From the NCBI RefSeq assembly GCF_000576555.1, contig NZ_CP007145.1, forward strand, positions 3,366,001-3,430,000: a stretch of DNA of 64,000 nt. The letters run 5' to 3'. This document shows positions 8,808 to 17,452 of the stretch, piece by piece. Within the stretch, counting starts at the first letter, position 1. The number at the start of each line of letters is the position of its first letter. The position numbers and the translations under genes are program-made. The DNA is from Hymenobacter swuensis DY53. GTDB taxonomy: Bacteria > Bacteroidota > Bacteroidia > Cytophagales > Hymenobacteraceae. The notes beneath the pieces are model-generated. The model ran no database searches. It was not told where the DNA came from and was given only the letters and a program-made list of their open reading frames with translations.

Positions 8808-8914
8808 GGGCAGCCCTCAGAACCCGAAGATACACCATCCGGGTTCCGGGGAGCCACTTATCTGGCAGCCCAGAATGAAGTTCTGTCTGACGTTTCAGCA
8901 CTTCACGACTTCCT

Positions 8915-8922
8915 TACCTTCG
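8915..8922 (+). promoter_or_regulatory. Candidate -7 element TACCTTCG abutting a start codon
   Basis: One mismatch from TAnnTTTG and only four bases before ATG 8927. If functional, transcription would start at about the initiation codon. Confidence 0.3.
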
Positions 8923-8926
8923 CGGG

Positions 8927-10273
8927 ATGAAGACGATTCGCTTTCCGCACCCGCTGGTTTTGCTGGTGGGTTTTATTCTACTGGCCTGCGCCCTGAGCTA
9001 CGTGCTACCGGCTGGTGTGTTTGCCCGCCACCCCGACGCGGCTACCGGCCGCGAGGTGGTGGTGGCTGGCTCTTACCACCGCGTGCCCGCCACGCCCGTC
9101 AGTCCGCTACAAGCCCTGGTGGATATTCCCAAAGGTCTGATAGACGCGGCGGCCGTGATTTTTCTGGTGTTTCTGGCCGGCGGCGCGTTTACGGTAGTCG
9201 ACCTCACCGGGGCGCTACGCCGGGGCGTGGATTGGCTGCTGGAGAAATTCCAGGGGCGCGAGGCGGTGGTAATTCCCATCATTTCGGTGCTGTTTGCTAC
9301 CATGGGCGCGCTGGAAAACATGCAGGAGGAAATTGTGCCGCTGGTGCCGGTACTGCTCATTCTCATGCGGCGCATTGGGTACCCCACCCTCACGGCGGCG
9401 GCCGTCAGCATTGGGTCGGCGGCGGTGGGCGCGGCGTTTAGTCCGCTCAACCCGTTTCAGGTAGGCATTGCCCAGAAGCTGGCCCAACTGCCGCTGCTGT
9501 CGGGCGGCGGGTTTCGGCTGGTATTCCTACTGCTGGCCCTCACCATCTGGATTGGCGGCACCGTACGCTACGCCCTGCGCCACCGCCTGCCACCCGAAAC
9601 CGCCGAAGCGGCCGATCCGGGCGTTGCGGCCGGCGGCCGCAACCACGGCCTGGTGTTGCTGTTGCTATTCACGGGTTTCGCCTTTTTCGCCTACGGGGTG
9701 CTGAAGCTGGGCTGGGAGTTCGAGCAGATGGCGGCCCTGTTCTTCACGCTGGGCGTGGTAGCCGGTCTGGTGGGCGGGCTGGGCCTTACCGGCACGGCCG
9801 AGGGCTTCATTGCCGGTTTCCGCGACATTGCCTTTTCGGCTCTGCTCATCGGGTTTGCCCGCGCCATTTTTGTGGTCCTGGAACAGGGCCAAGTGGTCGA
9901 TACCATCGTCAACAGCATGTCGGCCCCGCTGGCCGGGCTGCCCGCCTGGGTGGCGGCTTTGGGCATGATGGGCGTACATACAGCTTTGCACCTGCCGGTG
10001 CCCTCGGTGAGCGGCCAGGCCGTCCTGACCATGCCCCTACTGGTGCCCCTCTCCGACCTCATCGGCCTCTCCCGGCAGGTTACGGTGCTGGCCTACCAGT
10101 ACGGGGCCGGCCTCTGCGAGCTAATAACCCCCACCAACGGTGCCCTCATGGCCATTGTGGCGGCCTGCGGCGTGCGGTTTGATGAGTGGTGGAAGTTTGT
10201 GCTGCCCCTGTATCTGGCACTGTTAGCCCTTGGGGCACTGGCCGTGGTAGTGGGCATTGCAGTGGGCGTATAG
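8927..10273 (+). CDS. YfcC/DcuC-family carrier
   Basis: This 448-residue protein has about twelve membrane helices and belongs to the C4-dicarboxylate anaerobic carrier (YfcC/DcuC-like) superfamily. Visible family features are ALSYVLPAGVFAR near the N-terminus, IFLVFLAGGAFTVVDLTGAL, the ATMGALENMQEEIVPLVPVL loop, GAAFSPLNPFQVGIAQKLA, and the C-terminal LAYQYGAGLCELITPTNGAL. Relatives move dicarboxylates, amino acids or short peptides; the substrate here is unknown. The ATG lies four bases after a TACCTTCG element (8915-8922), so the transcript would be nearly leaderless if that element is used. It ends at a long hairpin. Confidence 0.85.
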   Translation: MKTIRFPHPLVLLVGFILLACALSYVLPAGVFARHPDAATGREVVVAGSYHRVPATPVSPLQALVDIPKGLIDAAAVIFLVFLAGGAFTVVDLTGALRRGVDWLLEKFQGREAVVIPIISVLFATMGALENMQEEIVPLVPVLLILMRRIGYPTLTAAAVSIGSAAVGAAFSPLNPFQVGIAQKLAQLPLLSGGGFRLVFLLLALTIWIGGTVRYALRHRLPPETAEAADPGVAAGGRNHGLVLLLLFTGFAFFAYGVLKLGWEFEQMAALFFTLGVVAGLVGGLGLTGTAEGFIAGFRDIAFSALLIGFARAIFVVLEQGQVVDTIVNSMSAPLAGLPAWVAALGMMGVHTALHLPVPSVSGQAVLTMPLLVPLSDLIGLSRQVTVLAYQYGAGLCELITPTNGALMAIVAACGVRFDEWWKFVLPLYLALLALGALAVVVGIAVGV

Positions 10274-10290
10274 TGAGTAACGGCGTAGCG

Positions 10291-10356
10291 GAGTAACTGA
10301 GTAATCGTTCTGCGGCCCCAAACGGCACTATCAGTAGAACGATTACTCAGTTACTC
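10291..10356. terminator. 21-bp perfect hairpin between convergent genes
   Basis: Arms 10291-10311 and 10336-10356 are perfect reverse complements separated by 24 bases. The hairpin lies between the carrier gene and the convergent DUF6960-like gene, so it probably stops transcription from both sides. Confidence 0.7.
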
Positions 10357-10358
10357 TA

Positions 10359-10760
10359 TTATTGCAATTCCAGTTCCCGCGCCTCAAACACGCGCTTTAT
10401 TTTGCGTTTTTTCTCGACCAGCTGAAAGCGAAAAGCATCAGCGGCTTCGTCGTAATACACATCGGAAATCAGTCCCTCATGGGCGGGCTGGTCTTCGGCG
10501 GGGTCAGTTTCCACCACCAGGTCCCCGAAGCTGAATGGCGGGCGCATGTACAGTTCTGTGAACAGCTCCCGGCTGACTTTGAATTGCTGCTCATCGTAAC
10601 GCAGCATAATCCAGTCGTCGGTTTCATCGATTTTTTCGAACACCTTACCCAATGGCTCCAGCCACTCAAACGTGCGGCGGTTGGCAGGATGAATGTAACG
10701 TAGCCCATAGTCGGGCGTCCAGGAGTACAGACCGTATACGACAGGTTTGGGACGTGGCAC
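10359..10760 (-). CDS. Conserved hypothetical protein (possibly DUF6960)
   Basis: This 133-residue cytoplasmic protein begins MPRPKPVVYGLYSWTPDYGL and continues RYIHPANRRTFEWLEPLGKV, IMLRYDEQQFKVS. This pattern resembles the DUF6960 family that I recall from Hymenobacter, but the link is from memory. The sequence is mostly charged beta-strand-like, ending in the basic stretch KKRKIKRVFEARELELQ. No motif suggests an activity. It terminates directly at the 21-bp hairpin shared with the carrier gene. Confidence 0.7.
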   Translation of the reverse strand: MPRPKPVVYGLYSWTPDYGLRYIHPANRRTFEWLEPLGKVFEKIDETDDWIMLRYDEQQFKVSRELFTELYMRPPFSFGDLVVETDPAEDQPAHEGLISDVYYDEAADAFRFQLVEKKRKIKRVFEARELELQ

Positions 10761-10988
10761 GCGAAGCAGATTGGCGGGTGAGGAACGGACTGATAACCGT
10801 CGTAAGCAACGGCAGGTTCACCACAAAGCTACAGCCCGGCGCAGGCACAGGCTCCTTCCACACCGCACAAAGTGCCAAACCCTTAATTGCCAGTCAACTG
10901 CCCATACATAGAATAACCTTAATGCTTCGGATTCAGTAAACGGCATAGTCACTGTTGACCTTTTGTGCTGCTTTTCTTCGACAAACCA

Positions 10989-12809
10989 ATGCCTTATTTA
11001 GATACTCCCCACTCTGCCAGTGTGCTGCAAAGTGGAATGGGAGCCATTCCGCACGAGCAGGGTACTACCTTCCGCGTGTGGGCTCCGGCTGCTACGGCCG
11101 TAGCCCTGGTAGGTCCGTTCAATGAGTGGAATACCATTACCCACCCGCTTACGCACGAAGCCGACGGCTATTGGGCCGCTGATTTTGCTGACCTCGGCCC
11201 CGGCACCGAATATAAATTTCACCTGACCACTCCCACCGGCGAGCTGCGCAAAAACGACCCGTACGCCCGCGAGGTGACGCACTCCGCCGGCAACTCCGTA
11301 GTGCACGACCCCAACTTTGAGTGGGGTGATGATGCCTTCCAGATGCCCGCCTGGAACGAGCTGGTGATTTACGAGTTGCACGTAGGCACCTTCCATGCGC
11401 CTGACCCCGAGCGACCGGGCAACTTTTACGATGCCATTGAGAAGCTCGACCACCTAGTGGAGCTGGGGATTAACGCCGTGGAAATTATGCCGGCCACGGA
11501 GTTTCCGGGCAGCCTGAGCTGGGGCTACAACCCGGCGCACCCTTTCGCCATCGAAATTGACTACGGCGGCCCCACAGCGTTCAAGGAATTCATCAAGCAG
11601 GCCCACCGGCGCGGCATTGCCGTGATTCTGGATGTAGTGTACAACCACTTCGGTCCCGGTGATTTAGACCTCTGGCAGTTTGATGGCTGGCAGGAAAACG
11701 ACGGCGGGGGCATTTACTTCTACAACGACTGGCGCGCCGAAACCCCCTGGGGCCACAACCGCCCCGATTTCGGCCGAGAGGCCGTGCGCCGTTACATCCG
11801 CGACAATGCCCTGATGTGGCTGGAGGACTTCCGGCTGGATGGCCTGCGTTGCGACGCCATTGCCCACATCCGGAACGTGGACGGTACCAACGACCCGAGC
11901 CGCGACCTGCCCGATGGCTGGAGCCTGATGAAGTGGATCAACGAGGAAATCCGGGAACGGATGCCCTGGAAAATCACCATTGCCGAGGACCTGATGGGCA
12001 ATGACTACATCACTCGTGCGCCCGAGGAAGATGGCCAGGGCTTCTCCTCGCAGTGGGACTCCCGCTTTGTGTACCCCATCCGAGACGCGCTGGTGACACC
12101 TAACGACGATGACCGGAACATGCACGCTGTGGCCGAAGCTGTGGAAGCCCGCTACAACGGCGACGCCTTCCAGCGCGTGGTGTACACGGAAAGCCACGAC
12201 GAGGTAGCCAATGGTAAAGCGCGCGTGGCGGAGGAAATCATGCCCGGTAACGCCGCTTCCTGGTTTCCCAAAAAACGCTCGACGCTGGGTGCTGCGCTGG
12301 TATTCACCGTGCCCGGCATCCCCATGATTTTTCAGGGCCAGACCATGCTGGCCGATGGTTCCTTCTCCGACGACCAGCCCCTGGACTGGGCCCGTGCCGA
12401 CGAGCACGCCGGGTTGGGCCGCCTGTACCAGGACCTGATCCGGTTACGCCGCAACCTGGATGGCCACACCCGCGGCTTGCTGGGCCAGAGTGTGGATGTG
12501 CATCATCTCAACAACGAGGACAAAATCCTGGCCTTTATCCGTCGCGACAAAGGCGGCCCCGGCGACACAACGATTGTGCTTTGCAACTTCGCTGACCGCT
12601 CGCACCCGGAGTATACCATTGGCCTGCCGCGCAGTGGCCGCTGGCGCGTACGCTTCAACTCCGACTGGGAGGGCTACGACCAGGAGTTCGGCAACTTCGA
12701 AAGTGTGGACACGCACGCGGAGGAAGGCGTATACGATGACCAGCCGTACCACGGCACCATCGGCCTGGCCCCCTACTCCGTGCTGATTCTGTCGCAGGAC
12801 CCGCAGTAG
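10989..12809 (+). CDS. GH13 alpha-amylase-family enzyme with CBM48 (branching-enzyme-like)
   Basis: This 606-residue protein starts at ATG 10989. The N-terminal CBM48-type domain (TTFRVWAPAATAVALVGPFN, about 25-110) precedes a GH13 barrel. The barrel shows DVVYNHFGPG (region I), the nucleophile D289 in GLRCDAIAHIR, the acid/base E333 in ITIAEDLMGN, and H403-D404 in YTESHDEVANG. A C-terminal beta domain ends the protein. The layout fits 1,4-alpha-glucan branching enzyme or a close trehalohydrolase-like relative; the direct neighbourhood of glycogen synthase favours glycogen metabolism. It is cytoplasmic (no signal peptide) and ends in a clear intrinsic terminator before the glycogen synthase gene. 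Confidence 0.88.
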   Translation: MPYLDTPHSASVLQSGMGAIPHEQGTTFRVWAPAATAVALVGPFNEWNTITHPLTHEADGYWAADFADLGPGTEYKFHLTTPTGELRKNDPYAREVTHSAGNSVVHDPNFEWGDDAFQMPAWNELVIYELHVGTFHAPDPERPGNFYDAIEKLDHLVELGINAVEIMPATEFPGSLSWGYNPAHPFAIEIDYGGPTAFKEFIKQAHRRGIAVILDVVYNHFGPGDLDLWQFDGWQENDGGGIYFYNDWRAETPWGHNRPDFGREAVRRYIRDNALMWLEDFRLDGLRCDAIAHIRNVDGTNDPSRDLPDGWSLMKWINEEIRERMPWKITIAEDLMGNDYITRAPEEDGQGFSSQWDSRFVYPIRDALVTPNDDDRNMHAVAEAVEARYNGDAFQRVVYTESHDEVANGKARVAEEIMPGNAASWFPKKRSTLGAALVFTVPGIPMIFQGQTMLADGSFSDDQPLDWARADEHAGLGRLYQDLIRLRRNLDGHTRGLLGQSVDVHHLNNEDKILAFIRRDKGGPGDTTIVLCNFADRSHPEYTIGLPRSGRWRVRFNSDWEGYDQEFGNFESVDTHAEEGVYDDQPYHGTIGLAPYSVLILSQDPQ

Positions 12810-12837
12810 CAGTCAGTACCCAGATTGATCTGTCAGG

Positions 12838-12886
12838 CGGCGTTTTGCCGGAAGCTCCGCAGGCTCCGGCAAAACGCCGTTTTTTA
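12838..12886 (+). terminator. Intrinsic terminator after the GH13 gene
   Basis: A 15-bp GC-rich stem (12838-12852 with 12865-12879) is followed by a run of T (12880-12885). This is a textbook rho-independent terminator, so glycogen synthase likely has its own promoter. Confidence 0.85.
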
Positions 12887-12959
12887 TTGTTCCCAGGCTG
12901 CCGGAAACTCCGGCGGGCCGTATATCTTGCCGGTACTCCCATCCGTATTTCCGCTGCTA

Positions 12960-14798
12960 ATGCAAGTCCCCGTTCCCACGCCCGAACCTATTGCCCCCGA
13001 TGCCTTACTTGTGGAAGTGGCTTGGGAAGTATGTAACCAGGTAGGCGGCATCTACACCGTTATCCGCAGCAAAGTACCCGCCACCGTGCAGGCCTGGGAC
13101 GACCGGTACTGCCTGCTTGGCCCGTATTTCGCCCACCAGGCCCAAGGCGAGTTTGAACCGTACGACGACTACCAGCTGGCTACCCTTTCTGACCCGTTTG
13201 CCGGAGCCGTGCGCGAGATGCGCAAGCAGGGCTACGATGTCCAGCTGGGCATCTGGCTGGTAACGGGCCGGCCTCGGGTCGTCCTCATCAACCCTTACCA
13301 GGGCTATCCGCAGCTGGGCCGTATCAAGTCTGACCTCTGGCACCACCACCACATCCCGATGCCCGACAACGACGACCTGTTGCACCAGGTGGTGGCATTC
13401 GGTGAGCTGGCCAAAGTATTTCTGCAGATTCTGGCGGCCGAAGTGGTACCACCCCAACGGCTGGTGGCCCACTTCCACGAGTGGATGACGGGCGTTGCCA
13501 TTCCGGCGCTGCGCCGCGAGCAGGTGCCAGTGCATCTGGTCTTCACCACCCATGCTACCCTGCTGGGGCGGTACCTAGCCATGAACGACCCCAACTTCTA
13601 CGACCACCTGATGCAGGTGGAGTGGCAGGGCGAGGCGCAGCATTTTAACATTGAGCCGGCCGTGACGATGGAGCGCGCCGCCGCGCATGGAGCCCACGTT
13701 TTCACCACCGTGAGCGAGCTGACGGTGCGGGAATGCATTTATCTGCTCGACCGGATTCCGGACGCGGTACTGCCCAACGGCCTCAACATTGAGCGGTTTG
13801 TAGCCCTGCACGAATTCCAGAACCTGCACCAGCAATACAAGTCGAAGATTCACGAGTTTGTGATGGCGCACTTTTTCCAGTCGTATTCCTTCGACTTGGA
13901 CAAGACGCTGTACCTGTTCACCTCGGGCCGCTACGAGTATCACAACAAGGGTTTCGATATTACGCTGGAAGCCCTGGCCCGCCTCAACTACCGCCTGCAG
14001 CAAAGCGGCCTGGAAGGCAACGTGGTGATGTTCTTTATCACCAAACGGCCATTCCATAGCATCAACCCGCAGGTGCTCCAGAGCCGGGCCGTGCTAGAAG
14101 AAGTACAGGCCACTTGCGAAGCCATTGAGCAACAGGTGGGCGAGCGGCTGTTCTATGCCGCCGCCGCCAGCACCGACCACCGCCTGCCCGACCTCAGCAG
14201 CATGGTGGATGACTATTGGAAGCTACGCTACCGCCGCACCCTGCAAAGCTGGAAGACCACCAATCTGCCTCCCGTCATTACCCATAACCTGGTGGATGAT
14301 GCCGGCGACGATATCCTGAACTTCCTGCGCCGCTCCAACCTCGTCAACAACCAGCACGACCGGGTAAAAATCGTCTATCATCCCGATTTCGTGTCACCCA
14401 CCTCGCCTTTATTCGGGATGGAGTACGGGCAGTTTGTGCGCGGCTGTCACCTGGGCATTTTCCCGAGCTACTACGAGCCCTGGGGCTATACCCCGCTGGA
14501 GTGCGTAGCGCGCGGCGTACCGGCCATTACCTCCGACCTCTCCGGTTTCGGCGACTACGTGATGCAAACGGTGCCCGGCCATGAAGACAAGGGCATTTTT
14601 GTGGTGCAGCGCCAAGAGAAGAGCTTCGACGAGGCGGCGGAAGAGCTGACGGATATGCTCTGGGATTTTGTGCAGCTGACCCGCCGGGAGCGGATTATGC
14701 AGCGCAACAACGTGGAAAGCTCAGCCGAACTATTCGACTGGAAAAACCTGCGCGTGCACTACGACCGGGCTTACCAACTGGCCCTGGAGCGGCAGTAA
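12960..14798 (+). CDS. GT3-family glycogen synthase
   Basis: This 612-residue protein elongates alpha-1,4-glucan from a nucleotide-glucose donor. It is of the GT3 type, familiar from fungi and animals and common in Bacteroidota, rather than the GT5 GlgA type. Evidence includes LLVEVAWEVCNQVGGIYTVI at the N-terminus, VAHFHEWMTGVAIPALR, FTTHATLLGRYLAMN, TTVSELTVRECIYLL and the C-terminal GIFPSYYEPWGYTPLECVAR carrying the E-x7-E-type catalytic region. ATG 12960 gives the normal N-terminus; longer in-frame starts fall inside the terminator. It pairs functionally with the upstream GH13 enzyme in glycogen synthesis. Confidence 0.93.
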   Translation: MQVPVPTPEPIAPDALLVEVAWEVCNQVGGIYTVIRSKVPATVQAWDDRYCLLGPYFAHQAQGEFEPYDDYQLATLSDPFAGAVREMRKQGYDVQLGIWLVTGRPRVVLINPYQGYPQLGRIKSDLWHHHHIPMPDNDDLLHQVVAFGELAKVFLQILAAEVVPPQRLVAHFHEWMTGVAIPALRREQVPVHLVFTTHATLLGRYLAMNDPNFYDHLMQVEWQGEAQHFNIEPAVTMERAAAHGAHVFTTVSELTVRECIYLLDRIPDAVLPNGLNIERFVALHEFQNLHQQYKSKIHEFVMAHFFQSYSFDLDKTLYLFTSGRYEYHNKGFDITLEALARLNYRLQQSGLEGNVVMFFITKRPFHSINPQVLQSRAVLEEVQATCEAIEQQVGERLFYAAAASTDHRLPDLSSMVDDYWKLRYRRTLQSWKTTNLPPVITHNLVDDAGDDILNFLRRSNLVNNQHDRVKIVYHPDFVSPTSPLFGMEYGQFVRGCHLGIFPSYYEPWGYTPLECVARGVPAITSDLSGFGDYVMQTVPGHEDKGIFVVQRQEKSFDEAAEELTDMLWDFVQLTRRERIMQRNNVESSAELFDWKNLRVHYDRAYQLALERQ

Positions 14799-14817
14799 AA
14801 CCGTGCTGCTCCAGTAG

Positions 14818-14870
14818 CAGCAGGCGCATGTCGGGCGGAAGTGACTCCATCGGACATGCGCCTGCTGTTT
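14818..14870 (+). terminator. Hairpin terminator after glycogen synthase
   Basis: Perfect 15-bp arms 14818-14832 and 14853-14867, followed by TTT. It lies 20 bases after the glycogen synthase stop. Confidence 0.75.
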
Positions 14871-14904
14871 GCCTTGTGTTCCCGTTAATGCCCACTGCTG
14901 ACCA

Positions 14905-15729
14905 ATGCAGAAATTCCTTCTTGCCGGGTTGCTGCTGATAACTACCACTAGTCTGGCCCGGGAGTTCTGGCTGGAGCCGGTGCGGTTCTGGGTGGCCCCG
15001 GGCACGGCCGTGCATGTCCGACGGGTGGTGGGCGAAAATTTCCGGGGTACCGCCTGGGTAGGCAAGCCGAGCCGCGTTACCCTTTTTACCCACTACGCGC
15101 CGGGGGTAGCTGCACGCAGCCTGCTGGCCGCCGCTCTTCCCGATACGCTCCAGAGCACTGTTCGGCTACTGCAGCCCGGGACGCACCTGCTGGCCCTGGC
15201 TACCAATAACGCCTCCGCTACGCTGGATGGCCCCAGCTTCACGGCTTATCTGCGCGCGGAGGGCCTAGACTATGCGCTGGCGCAGCGGGAGCAGCGCCAC
15301 GAATCCGATAAGCCCGGCCGGGAGTTGTACCGGCGGTGCGCCAAGACCCTGATTCAGGTTGGCGCTCCTACTCCCTCCGACACCGCCCGGGCGTGGGTGC
15401 GAGCGGTGGGCCTGCCTCTGGAGCTGGTACCGGAACAGAACCCGTACCGCCTGCTGCCGGGGGCCGCTCTTACCGTTCAGGTGCTGCTGGCAGGCCGCCC
15501 GCTGGCGGGCCAGCCGGTAGTATTATGGCGGCGCGGAGCCCAGCCCACTACCGTTATCAGCAAGCTCCACAGTAACCAAAATGGCCGCGTGTTGTTTCGT
15601 TTATCGGAGCCGGGTGAGTACCTTGTCAGCACGGTACGCATTGAGCCGGCTCCCATTGCTGCCAATGCTGACTGGCAGAGTACCTGGAGCACGCTTACCT
15701 TTGGCCTAACCGGACCTAAACGACCGTAG
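14905..15729 (+). CDS. DUF4198-family secreted protein
   Basis: This 274-residue protein has an N-terminal signal peptide (MQKFLLAGLLLITTTSLA) directly followed by REFWLEPVRFWVAPGTAVHV, the usual start of DUF4198 proteins, which are periplasmic beta-rich proteins often linked to nickel or cobalt uptake. An Ig-like region follows (YRLLPGAALTVQVLLAGRPL, with HSNQNGRVLFRLSEPGEYLV). No metal-transport genes are adjacent, so a transport role is not supported here. Probably periplasmic; function uncertain. Confidence 0.83.
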   Translation: MQKFLLAGLLLITTTSLAREFWLEPVRFWVAPGTAVHVRRVVGENFRGTAWVGKPSRVTLFTHYAPGVAARSLLAAALPDTLQSTVRLLQPGTHLLALATNNASATLDGPSFTAYLRAEGLDYALAQREQRHESDKPGRELYRRCAKTLIQVGAPTPSDTARAWVRAVGLPLELVPEQNPYRLLPGAALTVQVLLAGRPLAGQPVVLWRRGAQPTTVISKLHSNQNGRVLFRLSEPGEYLVSTVRIEPAPIAANADWQSTWSTLTFGLTGPKRP

Positions 15730-15831
15730 TTTGCAGCTGTTGGTTCTTTTCTGGCTCTTCATCCGCTGCTCACGCCCAAATAGTTTTTTTGTTACCTTCG
15801 CAACTCCCGTAAACACCGAATAACCTGCGGT

Positions 15832-16206
15832 ATGAAGTACTCCATAGATAAAAAGGAAACCTACACGATTATCACGATTGACGAGAAAAAGCTCGACACT
15901 ACCGTTGCGCCGGACCTAAAATCGGAATTCGTGAAATTGAATGCTGAAGGCATTAATAACCTGATTCTGGACCTGAGCAACGTAAAGTATACCGATTCGT
16001 CGGGCCTGAGCTCGATCCTCATTGCTAACCGCCTCTGCAACTCTACCGGTGGTTTACTGGTGCTTACGGGTCTGCAGGACCATGTGATGAAACTCATCAC
16101 AATCAGCAAACTGGAGTCTGTACTGCACATTCTGCCCACCGTGGAAGAAGGAATTGACCGCATCTTCCTGCACGCCATCGAGCGGGACCTGACCAGCAAA
16201 GAATAG
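15832..16206 (+). CDS. STAS-domain anti-anti-sigma-like protein
   Basis: This 124-residue protein consists of one STAS domain. The phosphorylation loop YTDSSGLSSILIAN (residues 53-66) contains the DSSG motif in which a serine is phosphorylated by a partner anti-sigma kinase in SpoIIAA/RsbV homologues. No kinase or phosphatase partner is nearby, so its partner must be encoded elsewhere. Codon and base composition (more A/T) differ from its GC-rich neighbours, which fits a highly expressed small protein. The sequence TACCTTCG (15792-15799) may serve as its -7 element. Confidence 0.88.
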   Translation: MKYSIDKKETYTIITIDEKKLDTTVAPDLKSEFVKLNAEGINNLILDLSNVKYTDSSGLSSILIANRLCNSTGGLLVLTGLQDHVMKLITISKLESVLHILPTVEEGIDRIFLHAIERDLTSKE

Positions 16207-16211
16207 TTCTT

Positions 16212-16383
16212 CGTGAACTGTTGGCTGTTGGCTGTTAGCTGTTAGTTTTCAACTGATGGCTACCGGCCAACAGCTTTTTCTTTTTCCCTGCTGGCTGTAC
16301 TGGCTGTCGAACCAGGCTTCCAGAAACGACTTCTCTCACTTAACAACAGCTGACAGCCAACAGCTGATAGCCAGTAGCTGATT
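16212..16383. repeat. Imperfect inverted repeats of a CTGTTGGCTGTTAGCTG-like unit
   Basis: The gap between the STAS and RNase Z genes contains clustered copies of a short unit: GTTGGCTGTTAGCTG near 16221-16242, and its complements near 16260-16275 and 16345-16382. They can fold into alternative hairpins. The last copy ends at the TTG start of the RNase Z gene, so folding could affect its translation. No gene is present. Confidence 0.5.
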
Positions 16384-17301
16384 TTGGAGTTTGAGCTGAA
16401 AATTCTGGGCAGTGCGTCTGCCACCCCGTTCATGGACCGTCACCACACGGCGCAGGTCCTGACGGTGGGCGGCACCCAATACCTTATTGACTGCGGCGAA
16501 GGCACTCAACGCCGACTGATGGAGCAGAAAATCCGGCATCAGCGCATTCATACCATCTTCATCAGTCACCTCCACGGCGACCATTTTTTTGGCCTGTTCG
16601 GGTTGCTGGGCACCATGCACCTCAACGGTCGTACCGAACCGCTACGCCTGTTCGGGCCGGCCGGCCTGGATGAGGTGCTGACCACGCAGTTCCGGCATTC
16701 CTACACTCACCTTAATTTCGAACTGGAGTTTACGCCCGTAGACACCACGCAGCACATCCAGATTTTTGAGGACAAGAACCTGACGGTCCACACGCTGCCC
16801 ATGCGGCACCGCATTCCGTGCTGCGGCTACCTGTTTCGGGAAAAACCCAAACGCCGCCGCCTGCTGGCAGAACGTTTACCCAATGGCCTCACCCCTACTC
16901 AGCTTACCGCCCTCACCCTCGGCGACGACCTGCTGGATGACTACGGTCAGGTGCTGGTGCCCAACGCGGAGGTAACGAGTGCTCCCAAACGCGCCCGTAG
17001 CTACGCCTTCTGCTCCGATACCCTGTATACCGAGCCGCTGGCCGAGCTGGTACACGGTGTGGACTTGCTGTATCACGAAGCTACCTTTCTGGACGACATG
17101 CGCGAACGGGCCGCCGTTACGCATCACTCCACGGCCCGCCAGGCCGGGCTGCTGGCCCGCCGTGCCCAGGTGCACCGTCTGCTCATCGGGCACTTCAGCA
17201 GCCGCTACCGCGACCTGGAGCCGCTGCTGGCCGAGGCCAAAACCCAGTTTGAGTGGACGGAGCTGGCCGTGGAAGGCCTGTCGGTTTCGCTGGCCGAATA
17301 A
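16384..17301 (+). CDS. rnz: Ribonuclease Z
   Basis: This 305-residue metallo-beta-lactamase-fold enzyme cleaves the 3' trailer of tRNA precursors. The start is a TTG at 16384, required because the conserved N-terminus (FELKILGSASATPFMDRHHT) begins right there and no ATG precedes it in frame. Zinc ligands are seen in SHLHGDHFFG (residues 61-70), further in the PMRHRIPCCGY segment, in AFCSDTLYTEPL and in LIGHFSSRY near the C-terminus. This length is normal for bacterial RNase Z. It is cytoplasmic, and its upstream region carries inverted repeats. Confidence 0.93.
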   Translation: MEFELKILGSASATPFMDRHHTAQVLTVGGTQYLIDCGEGTQRRLMEQKIRHQRIHTIFISHLHGDHFFGLFGLLGTMHLNGRTEPLRLFGPAGLDEVLTTQFRHSYTHLNFELEFTPVDTTQHIQIFEDKNLTVHTLPMRHRIPCCGYLFREKPKRRRLLAERLPNGLTPTQLTALTLGDDLLDDYGQVLVPNAEVTSAPKRARSYAFCSDTLYTEPLAELVHGVDLLYHEATFLDDMRERAAVTHHSTARQAGLLARRAQVHRLLIGHFSSRYRDLEPLLAEAKTQFEWTELAVEGLSVSLAE

Positions 17302-17305
17302 CAGA

Positions 17306-17406
17306 ACGTCATGCAGAGGGGCAGCCGAAGCATCTCGCGTGCTGATGTTGCGACACTATTCATCCGGCAGCACGCGTCATTCCTCGGCTGCCCCTCTGCA
17401 TGACGT
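17306..17406. repeat. 23-bp-arm intergenic hairpin (CTCGCGTGCTGATGTTGC family)
   Basis: Perfect outer arms 17306-17328 and 17384-17406 enclose an inner sequence TCTCGCGTGCTGATGTTGC (17333-17351) that recurs in the repeat at 23061-23220. It separates RNase Z from the transporter gene, both on the plus strand. Confidence 0.75.
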
Positions 17407-17452
17407 CCGTTTTAGTACCCGAAATCAACCGTTGATTTCCCTCTCTCCTACT

